Origin: Paenibacillus sp. FSL R5-0766
GTDB taxonomy: Bacteria; Bacillota; Bacilli; Paenibacillales; Paenibacillaceae
Direction of reading: 5' to 3'
Length of the DNA: 64,000 nucleotides
NCBI RefSeq assembly: GCF_037971845.1
Contig: NZ_CP150227.1
Coordinates: 992,001-1,056,000, forward strand
Shown: positions 44,311 through 53,233 of the stretch, piece after piece
Layout of the letters: each line of letters opens with the position of its first letter
How positions within the stretch are numbered: the stretch's first letter is position 1
Notes under the pieces: model-generated
The model's input: the letters and a program-made list of their open reading frames with translations, nothing else
The model's database searches: none
What the model was told of the DNA's origin: nothing
Position numbers and translations under genes: made by a program

Positions 44311-45213
44311 ATGCGCAATCGGCTTATGGATATTCGAAAGTTAAGATACTTTATCACCGTGGCAGAAGAACTTCATTTCCACCGTGCAGCGGAAAAATTA
44401 AATATGACGCAACCACCGCTGAGCCAGCAGATTCAGAATTTAGAGGATGAGCTTGGCGTGAAGCTGTTGGAGCGCACCAGAAAAATGGTTCGTCTCACCC
44501 CGGCAGGTGCGGTATTTCTGGAACAGGCCAGGCTAATCATGGCCCAGCTCGAACGATCCATTCAGCTTACGCAAAAAGCAGATCAGGGCATCATCGGGCA
44601 TATAACCATAGCCTTTGTGGATTCGGCTTCGGGGAGCATTATGGTGGATGTCCTTAGGAAATTTCGCGCTGCGTATCCGCAGATTGAATTGACGCTGCGT
44701 GAGATGACTTCGTCCCAACAATTGCAGGCTCTGGAAGACGGACAGATCCATATTGGATTTTTGCGATATCAGGAAGATACTCGTCATGTCTCGTTCCGCC
44801 CCTGTCAGATGGAAACGTTGATTGCCGTATTGCCAGATCATCACCCGTTGGCTTCTCAGACTCAAGTTTCAATTCGAGAACTGGCGGATGAAGATTTTAT
44901 TTTATTCCCACGGCATCTGGGTTCTCCGTTCCATCGTCTCGTTCTGGATTATTGCAGGGAGCATGGCGTAGATCCTCGAATTACGCAGGAAGCGATCCAG
45001 ATGTATACGATTGTGAATCTCGTTGCGGCGGGCATGGGCATTTCCATTGTTCCGTCATCGGTGGATGTGTTCCAGCGAAAGGGTGTAGTCTTTCTTCCAT
45101 TACAAGAAAATCCGCCCTCCGTACCGTTGTACACGGCATGGCGGACGGATATGAATCAGGAAGTGGTATCACGTTTTATGAACTTTGTTGATGGGGAATA
45201 TGAGTTGCGCTAA
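44311..45213 (+). CDS. LysR-family transcriptional regulator
   Basis: The regulator is 295-300 residues long. The winged helix begins MDIRKLRYFITVAEELHFHRAAEKL and continues TQPPLSQQIQNLE, typical of the CatM/BenM/AlsR branch. The effector domain covers about 95-295. The start may be the ATG at 44311 or, judging by family N-termini, the ATG at 44326; neither has ideal ribosome binding spacing. It lies 16 bp after the SUKH gene. Four bases after its stop begins the second copy of the structured repeat. The regulated genes are unknown; the convergent aldo/keto reductase is one candidate. Confidence 0.9.
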   Translation: MRNRLMDIRKLRYFITVAEELHFHRAAEKLNMTQPPLSQQIQNLEDELGVKLLERTRKMVRLTPAGAVFLEQARLIMAQLERSIQLTQKADQGIIGHITIAFVDSASGSIMVDVLRKFRAAYPQIELTLREMTSSQQLQALEDGQIHIGFLRYQEDTRHVSFRPCQMETLIAVLPDHHPLASQTQVSIRELADEDFILFPRHLGSPFHRLVLDYCREHGVDPRITQEAIQMYTIVNLVAAGMGISIVPSSVDVFQRKGVVFLPLQENPPSVPLYTAWRTDMNQEVVSRFMNFVDGEYELR

Positions 45214-45217
45214 AGGT

Positions 45218-45381
45218 TATTTACACTTACACTGCGATGACAGAACAACCTTCCAATCGCTGTTATCCCCAGATTTTTTTCGATCCCTTTTCTCAAGGGG
45301 AAAATCTGGTGATAAAGGCGAACGCTCCGCTTTTTCAGGTTTTTTCTGTCCTCTCCGTTCTCGTGTAAATGATTAGTACAA
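45218..45381 (-). repeat. Structured dispersed repeat, copy 2 (inverted)
   Basis: This is the reverse-complement counterpart of 10866-11030, with the same ends (ATTTACAC/GTGTAAAT). Its internal pairing is partly different from copy 1 but preserved: GACAGAA/TTCTGTC is a full match here, and CCAGATTTT pairs with AAAATCTGG. It fills most of the gap between a LysR gene and the convergent aldo/keto reductase, with T-rich stretches that could end transcription from either side. Confidence 0.8.
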
Positions 45382-45412
45382 CTTAGTATGTTGTGAGTAG
45401 TAAAAAAAGAAA

Positions 45413-46402
45413 CTATCCCGTCTTGGTTGGATCACGCTCAATCCATGGATTCAATATTTCATCAATACGAGTCATGATCGCAGGGTCCAGTTTCACACCG
45501 GAGGCTTTTACATTTTCCAATACCTGCTCTGGCCGGGATGCACCGATAATCACGGAACTAACATACGAATGTTGTAGAACCCACGCCACAGCGAGTTGAG
45601 GAAGAGTTAGACCAATCTCTTTAGCGAGTGGAACAAGCTGTTGCACAGCGGTAAGAGCATCTTCACGTAACCACTGACCAGCCAGTTTATTGAAAAAGGG
45701 TGCTCCTGCCTCAGCAGCTGCGCGTGATCCGGTGGGCAATGCTTCGTTAGGCGCATATTTGCCTGATAGTATACCCTGAGCCAGAGGAGACCATGTAATC
45801 TGTCCAAGTCCTGCTTGGTCGCTTGCAGGCACCACTTCTTGCTCAATCACACGCCATAACATTGAATACTGGGGCTGACTTGCAATAAAGGGGACATGAA
45901 GTTCCTTCGCCAAAGCGGCTGCTCGTGCAATCTGATCTGCGTTCCATTCACTTACGCCAATGTAATGAACTTTGCCCTGACGCACCAGATCGGAGAATGC
46001 CAGAAACGTCTCTTCCAGCGGAGTGTTGTAATCATAACGGTGAGCGTAATAGACATCGATATAATCCGTCTGTAAGCGCCGTAATGAACCATTGCAGGCT
46101 TCCATGATGTGTTTACGTGAAAGTCCGCGGTCATTATGACCTGTGCCGGTTGGGTGACAGACTTTGGTGCATAGTTCAATACTTTCTCTTCGTATATCCT
46201 TAAGAGCCTGTCCCAGTACGGTTTCTGCCTTGGTATTGGAGTACACGTCTGCGGTATCAAATGTAGTAATACCTGCCTCCAATGCGGCTTGAACACAAGC
46301 TTCTGCTATTCCATCCTCGACTTGCGCTCCATGCGTAATCCAGTTGCCGAGTGAAATCTCACTGACGGTTAATCCACTGTTTCCTAATTTGCGATATTCC
46401 AT
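45413..46402 (-). CDS. Aldo/keto reductase
   Basis: The 329-residue NADPH-dependent oxidoreductase is a TIM-barrel AKR. The catalytic tetrad is visible as Asp and Tyr in FDTADVYSN (about 49-57), Lys in ELCTKV and His in YYAHRYD. The C-terminal cofactor motif is VIIGASRPEQVLENV. It most resembles the potassium-channel-beta/YghZ-type branch, which acts on small aldehydes such as methylglyoxal; the substrate here is unproven. The start codon lies 10 bp after GGGAGG. It faces a LysR gene across a repeat and is followed upstream by the PocR-AraC regulator on the same strand. Confidence 0.92.
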   Translation of the reverse strand: MEYRKLGNSGLTVSEISLGNWITHGAQVEDGIAEACVQAALEAGITTFDTADVYSNTKAETVLGQALKDIRRESIELCTKVCHPTGTGHNDRGLSRKHIMEACNGSLRRLQTDYIDVYYAHRYDYNTPLEETFLAFSDLVRQGKVHYIGVSEWNADQIARAAALAKELHVPFIASQPQYSMLWRVIEQEVVPASDQAGLGQITWSPLAQGILSGKYAPNEALPTGSRAAAEAGAPFFNKLAGQWLREDALTAVQQLVPLAKEIGLTLPQLAVAWVLQHSYVSSVIIGASRPEQVLENVKASGVKLDPAIMTRIDEILNPWIERDPTKTG

Positions 46403-46507
46403 TCATGTCGCCTCCCTAAGTCATCTGGACTCCATTGTAACAATGGCAGATTAATAGGTGAAATATCTTTTAACCTCATCTTTGATACGAAAAAAGTATC
46501 AGTGAAC

Positions 46508-47542
46508 CTACATTTTCTCTTGAAGGTATTTGCGATAGAGGGCAGGCGTAATTTCCTCGAACTTTTTGAATATTTTGATAAAATATCCCGATTCATTAAA
46601 TCCCAGCTCATCACTGATCTGTGAGACAGGCATGTCGGTGACCTCCAGCAATTGCTTGGCCCACTTAATCTTGAGTTTTGCCAGGTAGGTTGTGAAGTTC
46701 TCACCCGTTTCCTTGGCAAACAGCCTGCTGAAATAACTCGGACTCAGGTGGCATAGATCGGCCATTTGTTTGAGTGAAACTTGTTCGCTTTTGTGACTGT
46801 GAATGTATTCAAAAGCAGGCTGGAGCACCGGGCTGGAGCTTTCCGTGTCACTTGGGCTATTTTTGAGATAAGCATCCGCTATCGCATTGGTCATCTCTTT
46901 TTTGATCGACTCGATATTACGAATGGAGTAACCCGGCAGAATGGTGGAGAGGTTTAGAGTCTCCTGATTGCCTGAAGCTTTCTCGAACATTTCAACTAAC
47001 AGATTTTTGTTTAGCGCTTCTTCCACAATGTAGTTGCAGAGCAGGGATAACATGTTGGAGATTTTCACAATCTCTTCATAGGTCATCACAGGCAGCTGAG
47101 CGTAATCATCCTTTAATTCCTCCAGCTTGGCTGCATGCATGGGTACGTTTTTGGACGTGACTATTTGCTCCAAGTCGCTACCCTTTTCCGGATCGGCGAG
47201 TTTCACTTGTCCTGCCATGACGGCGCCGATATATTTGCCATCAATCGTGATCGGAATCGCGATATCTATAATATTGAAATGGCATAAATACACATAAGGT
47301 TCATTCAATCGAACGGCTTCCAGACCACCGCGTGAATCACATTTTTGACAGTAGGGGAGAAGCTCCGGGTCTTTACGGACATTCTGGCAGAAAACCTGAC
47401 AGCTGCTGTGACTGGTTACGGGAATGCCTTTATAATCAACGGTGAGGATCGCCAGTTTGGTTACTGTTGCGAGAGAATCTTGTAGACGCTTCCATTTATT
47501 TAGGTCCAGAATTTTATTGATATGCAGATATTCTTTGATCAT
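46508..47542 (-). CDS. AraC-family regulator with PocR sensory domain
   Basis: The 344-residue regulator starts at 47542, eight bases after GGAGG. The N-terminal PocR-type domain (about 10-170) has a cysteine cluster, CQVFC followed by YCQKCD, at about 48-75. The C-terminal double helix-turn-helix of AraC type (about 240-344) reads LKQMADLCHLSPSYFSRLFAKETGENF and ISDELGFNESGYFIKIFKKF. PocR domains sense small diols and related compounds. It is divergent from gldA-dhaKL, so it most likely activates glycerol or dihydroxyacetone use. The cysteines could bind metal or an Fe-S cluster; this is inference. Confidence 0.9.
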   Translation of the reverse strand: MIKEYLHINKILDLNKWKRLQDSLATVTKLAILTVDYKGIPVTSHSSCQVFCQNVRKDPELLPYCQKCDSRGGLEAVRLNEPYVYLCHFNIIDIAIPITIDGKYIGAVMAGQVKLADPEKGSDLEQIVTSKNVPMHAAKLEELKDDYAQLPVMTYEEIVKISNMLSLLCNYIVEEALNKNLLVEMFEKASGNQETLNLSTILPGYSIRNIESIKKEMTNAIADAYLKNSPSDTESSSPVLQPAFEYIHSHKSEQVSLKQMADLCHLSPSYFSRLFAKETGENFTTYLAKLKIKWAKQLLEVTDMPVSQISDELGFNESGYFIKIFKKFEEITPALYRKYLQEKM

Positions 47543-47847
47543 TGGTGCAACCTCCATAGGCTAACCAGATTCATAATTTAGGCCGTTAAAAGTTAGCAAG
47601 TTGTACATATTAAGATGTAATGATGACGGGTAATGTATAATGGGAGGTCAAAATTCAACCATCTCATGACAATAAGATACCATGATTGTGCCAAAAAGCA
47701 AAAAATTACGATTGAAAATTATAATAATTTGTTATCAAAGTCCACTGTAAACCTGCTGCTCATGCGTTATATTAAGGTCAATTGTAAGAAATTAAAATTT
47801 GATTTAATCACTACACTATTTCATATCCTTAGGAGGCATATAATATT
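47543..47847. promoter_or_regulatory. Divergent promoter region of the PocR-AraC regulator and gldA
   Basis: This 305-bp AT-rich gap holds no gene. TATAAT-like stretches occur near the gldA side (about 47836). I could not identify a clear AraC operator pair or a convincing cre site, so the control elements remain unmarked. Confidence 0.4.
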
Positions 47848-48990
47848 ATGAGAAAAGCATTTATCAGCCCAACTAAATATGTACAAGGCGAAGACGAGTT
47901 GTTGAACCTGGGGTACTTTGTTAAATCCTTCGGAGAATCTGCTTTGCTGATTGCACATCCCGATGATGTACAGCGTGTCAAAGCTAAGCTGGATGCAACA
48001 GCCGAGAAATTTAATATTACGTTTGTTGAAAGCGGTTTTAAAGGGGAATGTTCCCGTGAGGAAGTTGCTCGTCTGCAAGCGATCGCGAAGGAAAAAGGAT
48101 GTGACTCTACGATCGGTCTTGGTGGTGGTAAAGCCATTGATGCGGCTAAATGTGTAGCTGAAGGCGAAGCACTGATCATCTGCCCTACGATTGCGGCAAC
48201 AGACGCACCGACAAGCCACTCCGCTGTATTGTACACACCGGACGGTTCTTTTGATGACTATGCTTACTTCAAACAAAGCCCAAGTGTGGTTCTCGTTGAT
48301 ACAACCGTAATTGCCAATGCACCAACACGTTTCCTCGTATCCGGTATGGGAGATGCGCTCTCTACATACTTCGAAGCAAGAGCAACAGCGAAATCCTATT
48401 CCCGTGTAAACGCAAGTCTGCCAATGGGTTCCCGCGAAGGATACACACCATCAGCAGTAGGTACCAATGCGGCACTTGCACTGGCAAAACTGTGTTATGA
48501 AATGCTGCTGACTGACGGTGCAAAAGCAAAAGTAGCGAGTGACAGTAACGTCGTGACACAAGCGCTGGAAAACATCGTGGAGACCAACATTCTGTTGTCA
48601 GGTCTTGGATTCGAAAGTGGCGGTCTGGCCGCAGCACATGCGATTCACAACGGTTTGACTGTTCTGGAAGGCACACATCACTTCTTCCACGGTGAAAAAG
48701 TATCATTCGGTACGATTGCACAACTTGTACTCGAAAATGCACCAACCGAAGAGCTGCATGAAGTCATGGACTTCTGTCTTGAAGTGGGACTCCCGATCAG
48801 CTTGGCGGATATCGGTGTAGACACGATTAGTCAGGAAGAGTTGTTGAAAGTGGCAGAGATCGCTTGTATTCCGGAAGAATCCATTCACGCTATGCCGTTC
48901 CCAATCACTGTTCCTGAAGTGGCTGCTGCCATTGCAGCGGCTGACCGTATGGGTCGTGAGTACAAAGCAGCTCGCCGGGAGGTAAAATAA
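47848..48990 (+). CDS. gldA: Glycerol dehydrogenase
   Basis: The 380-residue iron-type alcohol dehydrogenase family member oxidises glycerol to dihydroxyacetone with NAD. Visible are the NAD-binding GLGGGKAIDAAK, the nicotinamide-side TIAATDAPTSHSAV and three metal ligands: Asp in GMGDALSTYFEA, His in AAHAIHNG and His in HHFFHGEKVSFG. The length fits GldA. The AGGAGG site lies about 11 bases before ATG. The stop overlaps the dhaKL start (TAATG), so the product dihydroxyacetone is passed to the kinase made from the same message. Control is probably by the divergent PocR-AraC protein. Confidence 0.94.
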   Translation: MRKAFISPTKYVQGEDELLNLGYFVKSFGESALLIAHPDDVQRVKAKLDATAEKFNITFVESGFKGECSREEVARLQAIAKEKGCDSTIGLGGGKAIDAAKCVAEGEALIICPTIAATDAPTSHSAVLYTPDGSFDDYAYFKQSPSVVLVDTTVIANAPTRFLVSGMGDALSTYFEARATAKSYSRVNASLPMGSREGYTPSAVGTNAALALAKLCYEMLLTDGAKAKVASDSNVVTQALENIVETNILLSGLGFESGGLAAAHAIHNGLTVLEGTHHFFHGEKVSFGTIAQLVLENAPTEELHEVMDFCLEVGLPISLADIGVDTISQEELLKVAEIACIPEESIHAMPFPITVPEVAAAIAAADRMGREYKAARREVK

Positions 48991-50759
48991 TGAAGAAAAT
49001 TATTAACCAGGCCGAACATGTTGTTATGGAAATGTGCAACGGGATTGCGCTTGCACACCCGGAGCTTGAATTTCTGAAAAAATATAAAGTCATCAAACGC
49101 AGAGAGATCCAGGCGGATAAAGTCAGCCTGATCAGTGGTGGCGGCAGTGGACATGAACCGGCTCACGCTGGTTATGTGGGGAAAGGCATGCTGGATGCAG
49201 CGGTGTGTGGAGATGTATTCGCATCTCCTTCCCAAATCCAGGTGTATCAAGCGATCAAGGCAACAGCCAGCAACAAGGGTACACTTCTGATCATCAAGAA
49301 CTACAGTGGCGACATGATGAACTTCAAAAATGCAGCGCATCTGGCTGAAGAAGATGGCATCGACGTACAGTATGTGCGTGTTGAGGATGACATCGCTGTA
49401 CAAGACAGCTTGTATACCGTTGGACGTCGCGGCGTTGCCGGAACTGTACTGGTTCACAAAATTTCCGGAGCAGCAGCGGAGGAAGGTCGCAGTCTGGCAG
49501 ATGTGAAATCCGTTGCCGAGAAAGCAGCTCAGAACGTACGCAGTATTGGTTTTGGATTCACATCCTGTACCGTGCCAGCTAAAGGCACGCCTACATTCGA
49601 AATTGCTGAAGATGAGATGGAATTCGGTGTAGGGATTCATGGTGAGCCAGGCATTCGCCGGGAGAAAATCGTATCAGCTGATGAATTGGCAGGACGTATG
49701 GTCGAAGCATTGCTTGCCGATATGAAGCTGGATACGGATGCTTCTGCTGAGATTGCGGTGCTTGTGAATGGTTTTGGTGCAACACCACTGCAAGAACTGT
49801 ACCTGCTCAACAATTCCGTGCAGCGTGAGCTTGCTGGACATGCAGGTCTGAAGGTCGCTACTACGTTTGTAGGCAACTACATGACAAGTATCGATATGGC
49901 GGGGGCATCGGTTACGATCCTGAAACTGGATGAGGAACTAAAAACGCTGTTGTTCAAGGAAAGTGATACACCTGCATTTAAAGTATCCGGCCCTCCAGCA
50001 GCACAAGTGGCGTATTCCGAAGCGCTGGAAGCTGTTGTGGGTGAAGACGCTCCTGTATCTTACGAAGTGGAGACGGATGCATCAGCTGCGGTCATCAAAG
50101 GCAATCAATTTTCACTGGACAATGTCGTCTATCTGATCGATAAAATGGGTGAGATCATCATCAAGAATGAAGTACCATTCTGTGAATTGGATTCCCATGC
50201 TGGTGATGGCGATTTCGGTATGAGTGTGGCAAAAGGCTTCCGCCAGTTGAAACGCGAATGGAATCACATCATTAACGAAGATAAAAAAGACATCGGATCA
50301 TTCCTCGATGCATGTTCCTTGGTCATCATGGAATATTGTGGCGGCGCATCCGGCCCAATCTGGGGTTCGGCATTCCGTGCGGCTGGCAAAGCAGTAGGGG
50401 ATAAACAGCAATTAAACGTTGCTGAATTCGCCGAGATGATCCATGCAGCGGTGCAAGGGATTCAGTCTACAGGAGAACGTTCCTTCGGACGTGGTGCCGT
50501 TGTAGGTGATAAAACCTTGATCGATGCACTCGTTCCGTGTGCCGATTCATGGACTCAAAGTGCGGAGTCTGGCGATGACTTCAAAACAGCATTTGCCAAA
50601 GGTGCAGCAGCAGCCGTTGAAGGTGCGAAGAAAACCGAAGATATCGTGGCACGTATGGGACGTGCAGGTGCCGTCGGCGATCGTAGTCTGGGTTACCCGG
50701 ATGCTGGCGCGTATGCGCTGGGTGTTATTTTCACAGAATTATCTGAGTCGATGAAATAA
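48990..50759 (+). CDS. Fused ATP-dependent dihydroxyacetone kinase (DhaK-DhaL)
   Basis: The 589-residue protein joins both kinase modules. The DhaK part (1 to about 335) has LISGGGSGHEPAHAG for substrate binding and GVGIHGEPG with His217, which binds dihydroxyacetone covalently. The DhaL part (about 375-589) has LDSHAGDGDFG, whose aspartates hold Mg-ATP. The single-chain form uses ATP directly, unlike the three-part PTS-dependent DhaKLM. It makes DHAP for glycolysis from the dihydroxyacetone produced by GldA. The start overlaps the gldA stop by one base. A clean terminator follows. Confidence 0.93.
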   Translation: MKKIINQAEHVVMEMCNGIALAHPELEFLKKYKVIKRREIQADKVSLISGGGSGHEPAHAGYVGKGMLDAAVCGDVFASPSQIQVYQAIKATASNKGTLLIIKNYSGDMMNFKNAAHLAEEDGIDVQYVRVEDDIAVQDSLYTVGRRGVAGTVLVHKISGAAAEEGRSLADVKSVAEKAAQNVRSIGFGFTSCTVPAKGTPTFEIAEDEMEFGVGIHGEPGIRREKIVSADELAGRMVEALLADMKLDTDASAEIAVLVNGFGATPLQELYLLNNSVQRELAGHAGLKVATTFVGNYMTSIDMAGASVTILKLDEELKTLLFKESDTPAFKVSGPPAAQVAYSEALEAVVGEDAPVSYEVETDASAAVIKGNQFSLDNVVYLIDKMGEIIIKNEVPFCELDSHAGDGDFGMSVAKGFRQLKREWNHIINEDKKDIGSFLDACSLVIMEYCGGASGPIWGSAFRAAGKAVGDKQQLNVAEFAEMIHAAVQGIQSTGERSFGRGAVVGDKTLIDALVPCADSWTQSAESGDDFKTAFAKGAAAAVEGAKKTEDIVARMGRAGAVGDRSLGYPDAGAYALGVIFTELSESMK

Positions 50760-50827
50760 GAATGTTGGTGAAACATTAGATCATTTCGATGAGAAATATA
50801 AATGTATAAAGTGTTCTTACCGCAAAA

Positions 50828-50856
50828 GAAGTATCACATAGTGATGCTTCTTTTTT
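50828..50856 (+). terminator. Terminator of gldA-dhaKL
   Basis: GAAGTATCAC pairs with GTGATGCTTC (one T-G pair) around ATA and is followed by six T residues. Confidence 0.88.
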
Positions 50857-50945
50857 GTATTGAAATGTCGATTTTATATGCATATAAATACATATAATGG
50901 AATATTTGATTCATAATTTCGCCATGAATTAAAACAATTAGGTTG

Positions 50946-51002
50946 TTGAAAATGCCTTCTAACTTGTTATAATATAACCTATTGATATTGATAATCACTA
51001 TC
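50946..51002 (+). promoter_or_regulatory. Promoter and Fur box of the siderophore importer
   Basis: TTGAAA (50946-50951) and a perfect TATAAT (50968-50973) are 16 bp apart. Just downstream, GATATTGATAATCACTATC (50984-51002) matches the 19-bp Fur consensus at 17 of 19 positions and would cover the transcription start. Iron-loaded Fur should block this promoter. The leader from here to 51153 holds no gene I can support. Confidence 0.85.
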
Positions 51003-51153
51003 ATTTGTTGTTTTGTTACTCAGCACTACAGTGAAAAGGGGTTAAGTTTTTCTCTAAAATTTACGTCTGAGGAGGTATATGATACTGAGTTTATCCAACA
51101 CAGTACGCTGCGTTGGAATCCAAATTTTCTAAATTTAGGGGGATATAAATTAA

Positions 51154-52191
51154 ATGAGAAAGTCTATTTCTTCAAAATTAATGTTTATCATGGTTGCAGC
51201 TATAACTTTGGTGTTGGCAGCTTGTTCAAGTAATGGACCTGCTTCGACGGATACGGCTAATACAGAGGCTGCAACTTCTGATGCTGCTACTACAGCTACA
51301 GCCACAACAGTTGAAATTACGGATGCTCATGGAACGGTAACTGTGCCTGTAAATCCAACGAAGGTCGTTGCTCTGGATAACAGAACATTTGAGACTCTGT
51401 CCACTTGGGGCGTCAAATTAGCAGCAGCGCCGAAGGATGTAATGCCTGCGGATTCACCATATGTGGCGGATGAATCGGTAATAAATATTGGAAATCATCG
51501 CGAACCAAACCTTGAACTATTGGCATCAATACAGCCTGACCTTGTCATTGTTGGTCAACGATTTGCTGGCTTTTATGAAGACATCAAAAAATTAGTACCT
51601 AATGCAGCAGTAATAGACCTTAATATTGAGCTTGAAGAAACAGCATCACCTGGGGAAAACTTTGTTAATGGACTTAAAGATGCAACAACCAATCTAGGTA
51701 AAATTTTTGAAAAGCAAGAAGAAGCTACTCAATTGATTGCTGATTTTGATAAAGCTATTGAAGAAGCTAAGGCCGCTTATAACGGTGAAGATAAAATTAT
51801 GAGTGTTGTCGTATCTGGTGGAAACATTGGTTTCTCGGCTCCTCTTACTGGACGCGTGTGGGGACCATTGTATGACATTTTCGGCTGGGTTCCGGCACTA
51901 GAAGTGGACAAATCTTCTTCTGACCATCAAGGTGATGATATTTCTGTTGAAGCGATCGCCCAAAGTAATCCGGATTGGATTTTCGTACTGGATCGGGATG
52001 CAGCTGTATCTGCTGAAGAAGGTGCCGTTCCGGCTCAAGACGTTATTGATAACTCACCTGCGCTGAAAAACACCACTGCTATTACTCAAAAACAAATCGT
52101 TTATGCTCCAAACGACACGTACACCAATGAATCCATCGAAACTTTCTTGGAGTTGATTAACAACCTTACGAAAGCTTTAGCTAAACAGTAA
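51154..52191 (+). CDS. Iron-siderophore binding lipoprotein (YclQ-like)
   Basis: The 345-residue class III periplasmic-binding-type lipoprotein has signal residues 1-22 and lipobox LAAC, then an Ala/Thr-rich linker to about 50. The mature domain shows the family pattern KVVALDNRTFETLSTWGVK, EPNLELLASIQPDLVIVG and LVPNAAVIDLN. It should capture a ferric siderophore outside the membrane; the best resemblance is Bacillus YclQ, the petrobactin receptor, but the ligand is not certain. AGGGGGAT precedes the start. It is first in a four-gene importer operon behind a Fur box. Confidence 0.88.
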   Translation: MRKSISSKLMFIMVAAITLVLAACSSNGPASTDTANTEAATSDAATTATATTVEITDAHGTVTVPVNPTKVVALDNRTFETLSTWGVKLAAAPKDVMPADSPYVADESVINIGNHREPNLELLASIQPDLVIVGQRFAGFYEDIKKLVPNAAVIDLNIELEETASPGENFVNGLKDATTNLGKIFEKQEEATQLIADFDKAIEEAKAAYNGEDKIMSVVVSGGNIGFSAPLTGRVWGPLYDIFGWVPALEVDKSSSDHQGDDISVEAIAQSNPDWIFVLDRDAAVSAEEGAVPAQDVIDNSPALKNTTAITQKQIVYAPNDTYTNESIETFLELINNLTKALAKQ

Positions 52192-52207
52192 AAAGGAGTA
52201 TGCTGCA

Positions 52208-53233
52208 GTGCAGAAAAATTTAATACCAAAATTAGCTGGGGTTGAGAATTCTCAACCCCAGCGTCATAATCCCAAAAAGCTATGGACCATACCTTTTATC
52301 ATTGCGATTATAGCCACTATTATTTTAGGCATTACATCACTGCTTATTGGAGTCTATGACATACGAGGACAAGCGGATGGAATGGAGATGTTCTTCATTA
52401 CTCGTGTCCCAAGAACTGTTGCATTAATGCTTACCGGTGCCGCCATGGCAATGGCAGGACTGGTCATGCAGCTTATTACACAGAATCGCTTGGTGGAACC
52501 TACCACTACCGGAACAATGGAATGGTCAGGACTGGGGATCATGTTTATATATCTGGTCTTTCCTGCTCCGAGCTTAACGCTAAGAATGACTGGTGCAATC
52601 ATTTTTTCTTTTATAGGAACGATGATTTTTTTTATGTTTCTAAAGAAAGTTAAACTCCGTTCCTCTTTGGTTGTCCCCATAATTGGGATGATGCTTGGAG
52701 CAGTCATTTCTGCATTTTCAACTTTCGTGGGGCTTGTGTTCCAAATGACTCAAAATATCGAAAGCTGGTTTGCAGGCTCCTTTTCATCTGTTCAAATTGG
52801 CAGGTATGAATATTTATGGCTCATCGTATTGGTGACTATTCTTATATTTGTTTTTGCTGATCGGCTGACATTAGCCGGACTAGGGGAAGATGTCGCTACC
52901 AGTCTTGGCGTAAATTATGACAGGATCATTCTTTTGGGTACTGCGCTTATTTCACTAGCCGTTGGAATCGTTGCAGCGGTCATTGGGAACTTGCCTTTTC
53001 TAGGGTTAATTGTCCCCAATATTGTCTCCATGTTTAGGGGTGACGATCTCAGGAGCAATTTGCCATGGGTGTGCTTATTAGGGATGGGCAGCATCATTGT
53101 GTGTGATATCCTTTCTCGTGTCATTATCATGCCTTTTGAAATACCTGTCTCGATGATCCTTGGAACAGTGGGAGCCGTCGTATTTATTGTCATTTTGTTA
53201 AGACAAAGGCGGTCAACAAGGAGGGTAAGATGA
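52208..53233 (+). CDS. FecCD-family siderophore permease (YclN-like)
   Basis: The GTG-started 341-residue permease is preceded by AAGGAG. It has about nine transmembrane helices and FecCD motifs such as RVPRTVALMLTGAAMAMAGLVMQ near 65-88 and GNLPFLGLIVPNIVSM near 255-270. It pairs with the next gene to form the heterodimeric channel, as YclN does with YclO. The downstream gene overlaps by four bases. Base composition of this four-gene operon looks more AT-rich than the neighbourhood, which may hint at transfer. Confidence 0.88.
   Translation: MQKNLIPKLAGVENSQPQRHNPKKLWTIPFIIAIIATIILGITSLLIGVYDIRGQADGMEMFFITRVPRTVALMLTGAAMAMAGLVMQLITQNRLVEPTTTGTMEWSGLGIMFIYLVFPAPSLTLRMTGAIIFSFIGTMIFFMFLKKVKLRSSLVVPIIGMMLGAVISAFSTFVGLVFQMTQNIESWFAGSFSSVQIGRYEYLWLIVLVTILIFVFADRLTLAGLGEDVATSLGVNYDRIILLGTALISLAVGIVAAVIGNLPFLGLIVPNIVSMFRGDDLRSNLPWVCLLGMGSIIVCDILSRVIIMPFEIPVSMILGTVGAVVFIVILLRQRRSTRRVR

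Noticed and set aside
50982..51233. An 83-codon frame overlapping the siderophore lipoprotein start
   Set aside because: It covers the Fur box and leader and runs out of frame into the lipoprotein signal peptide; not a likely gene.
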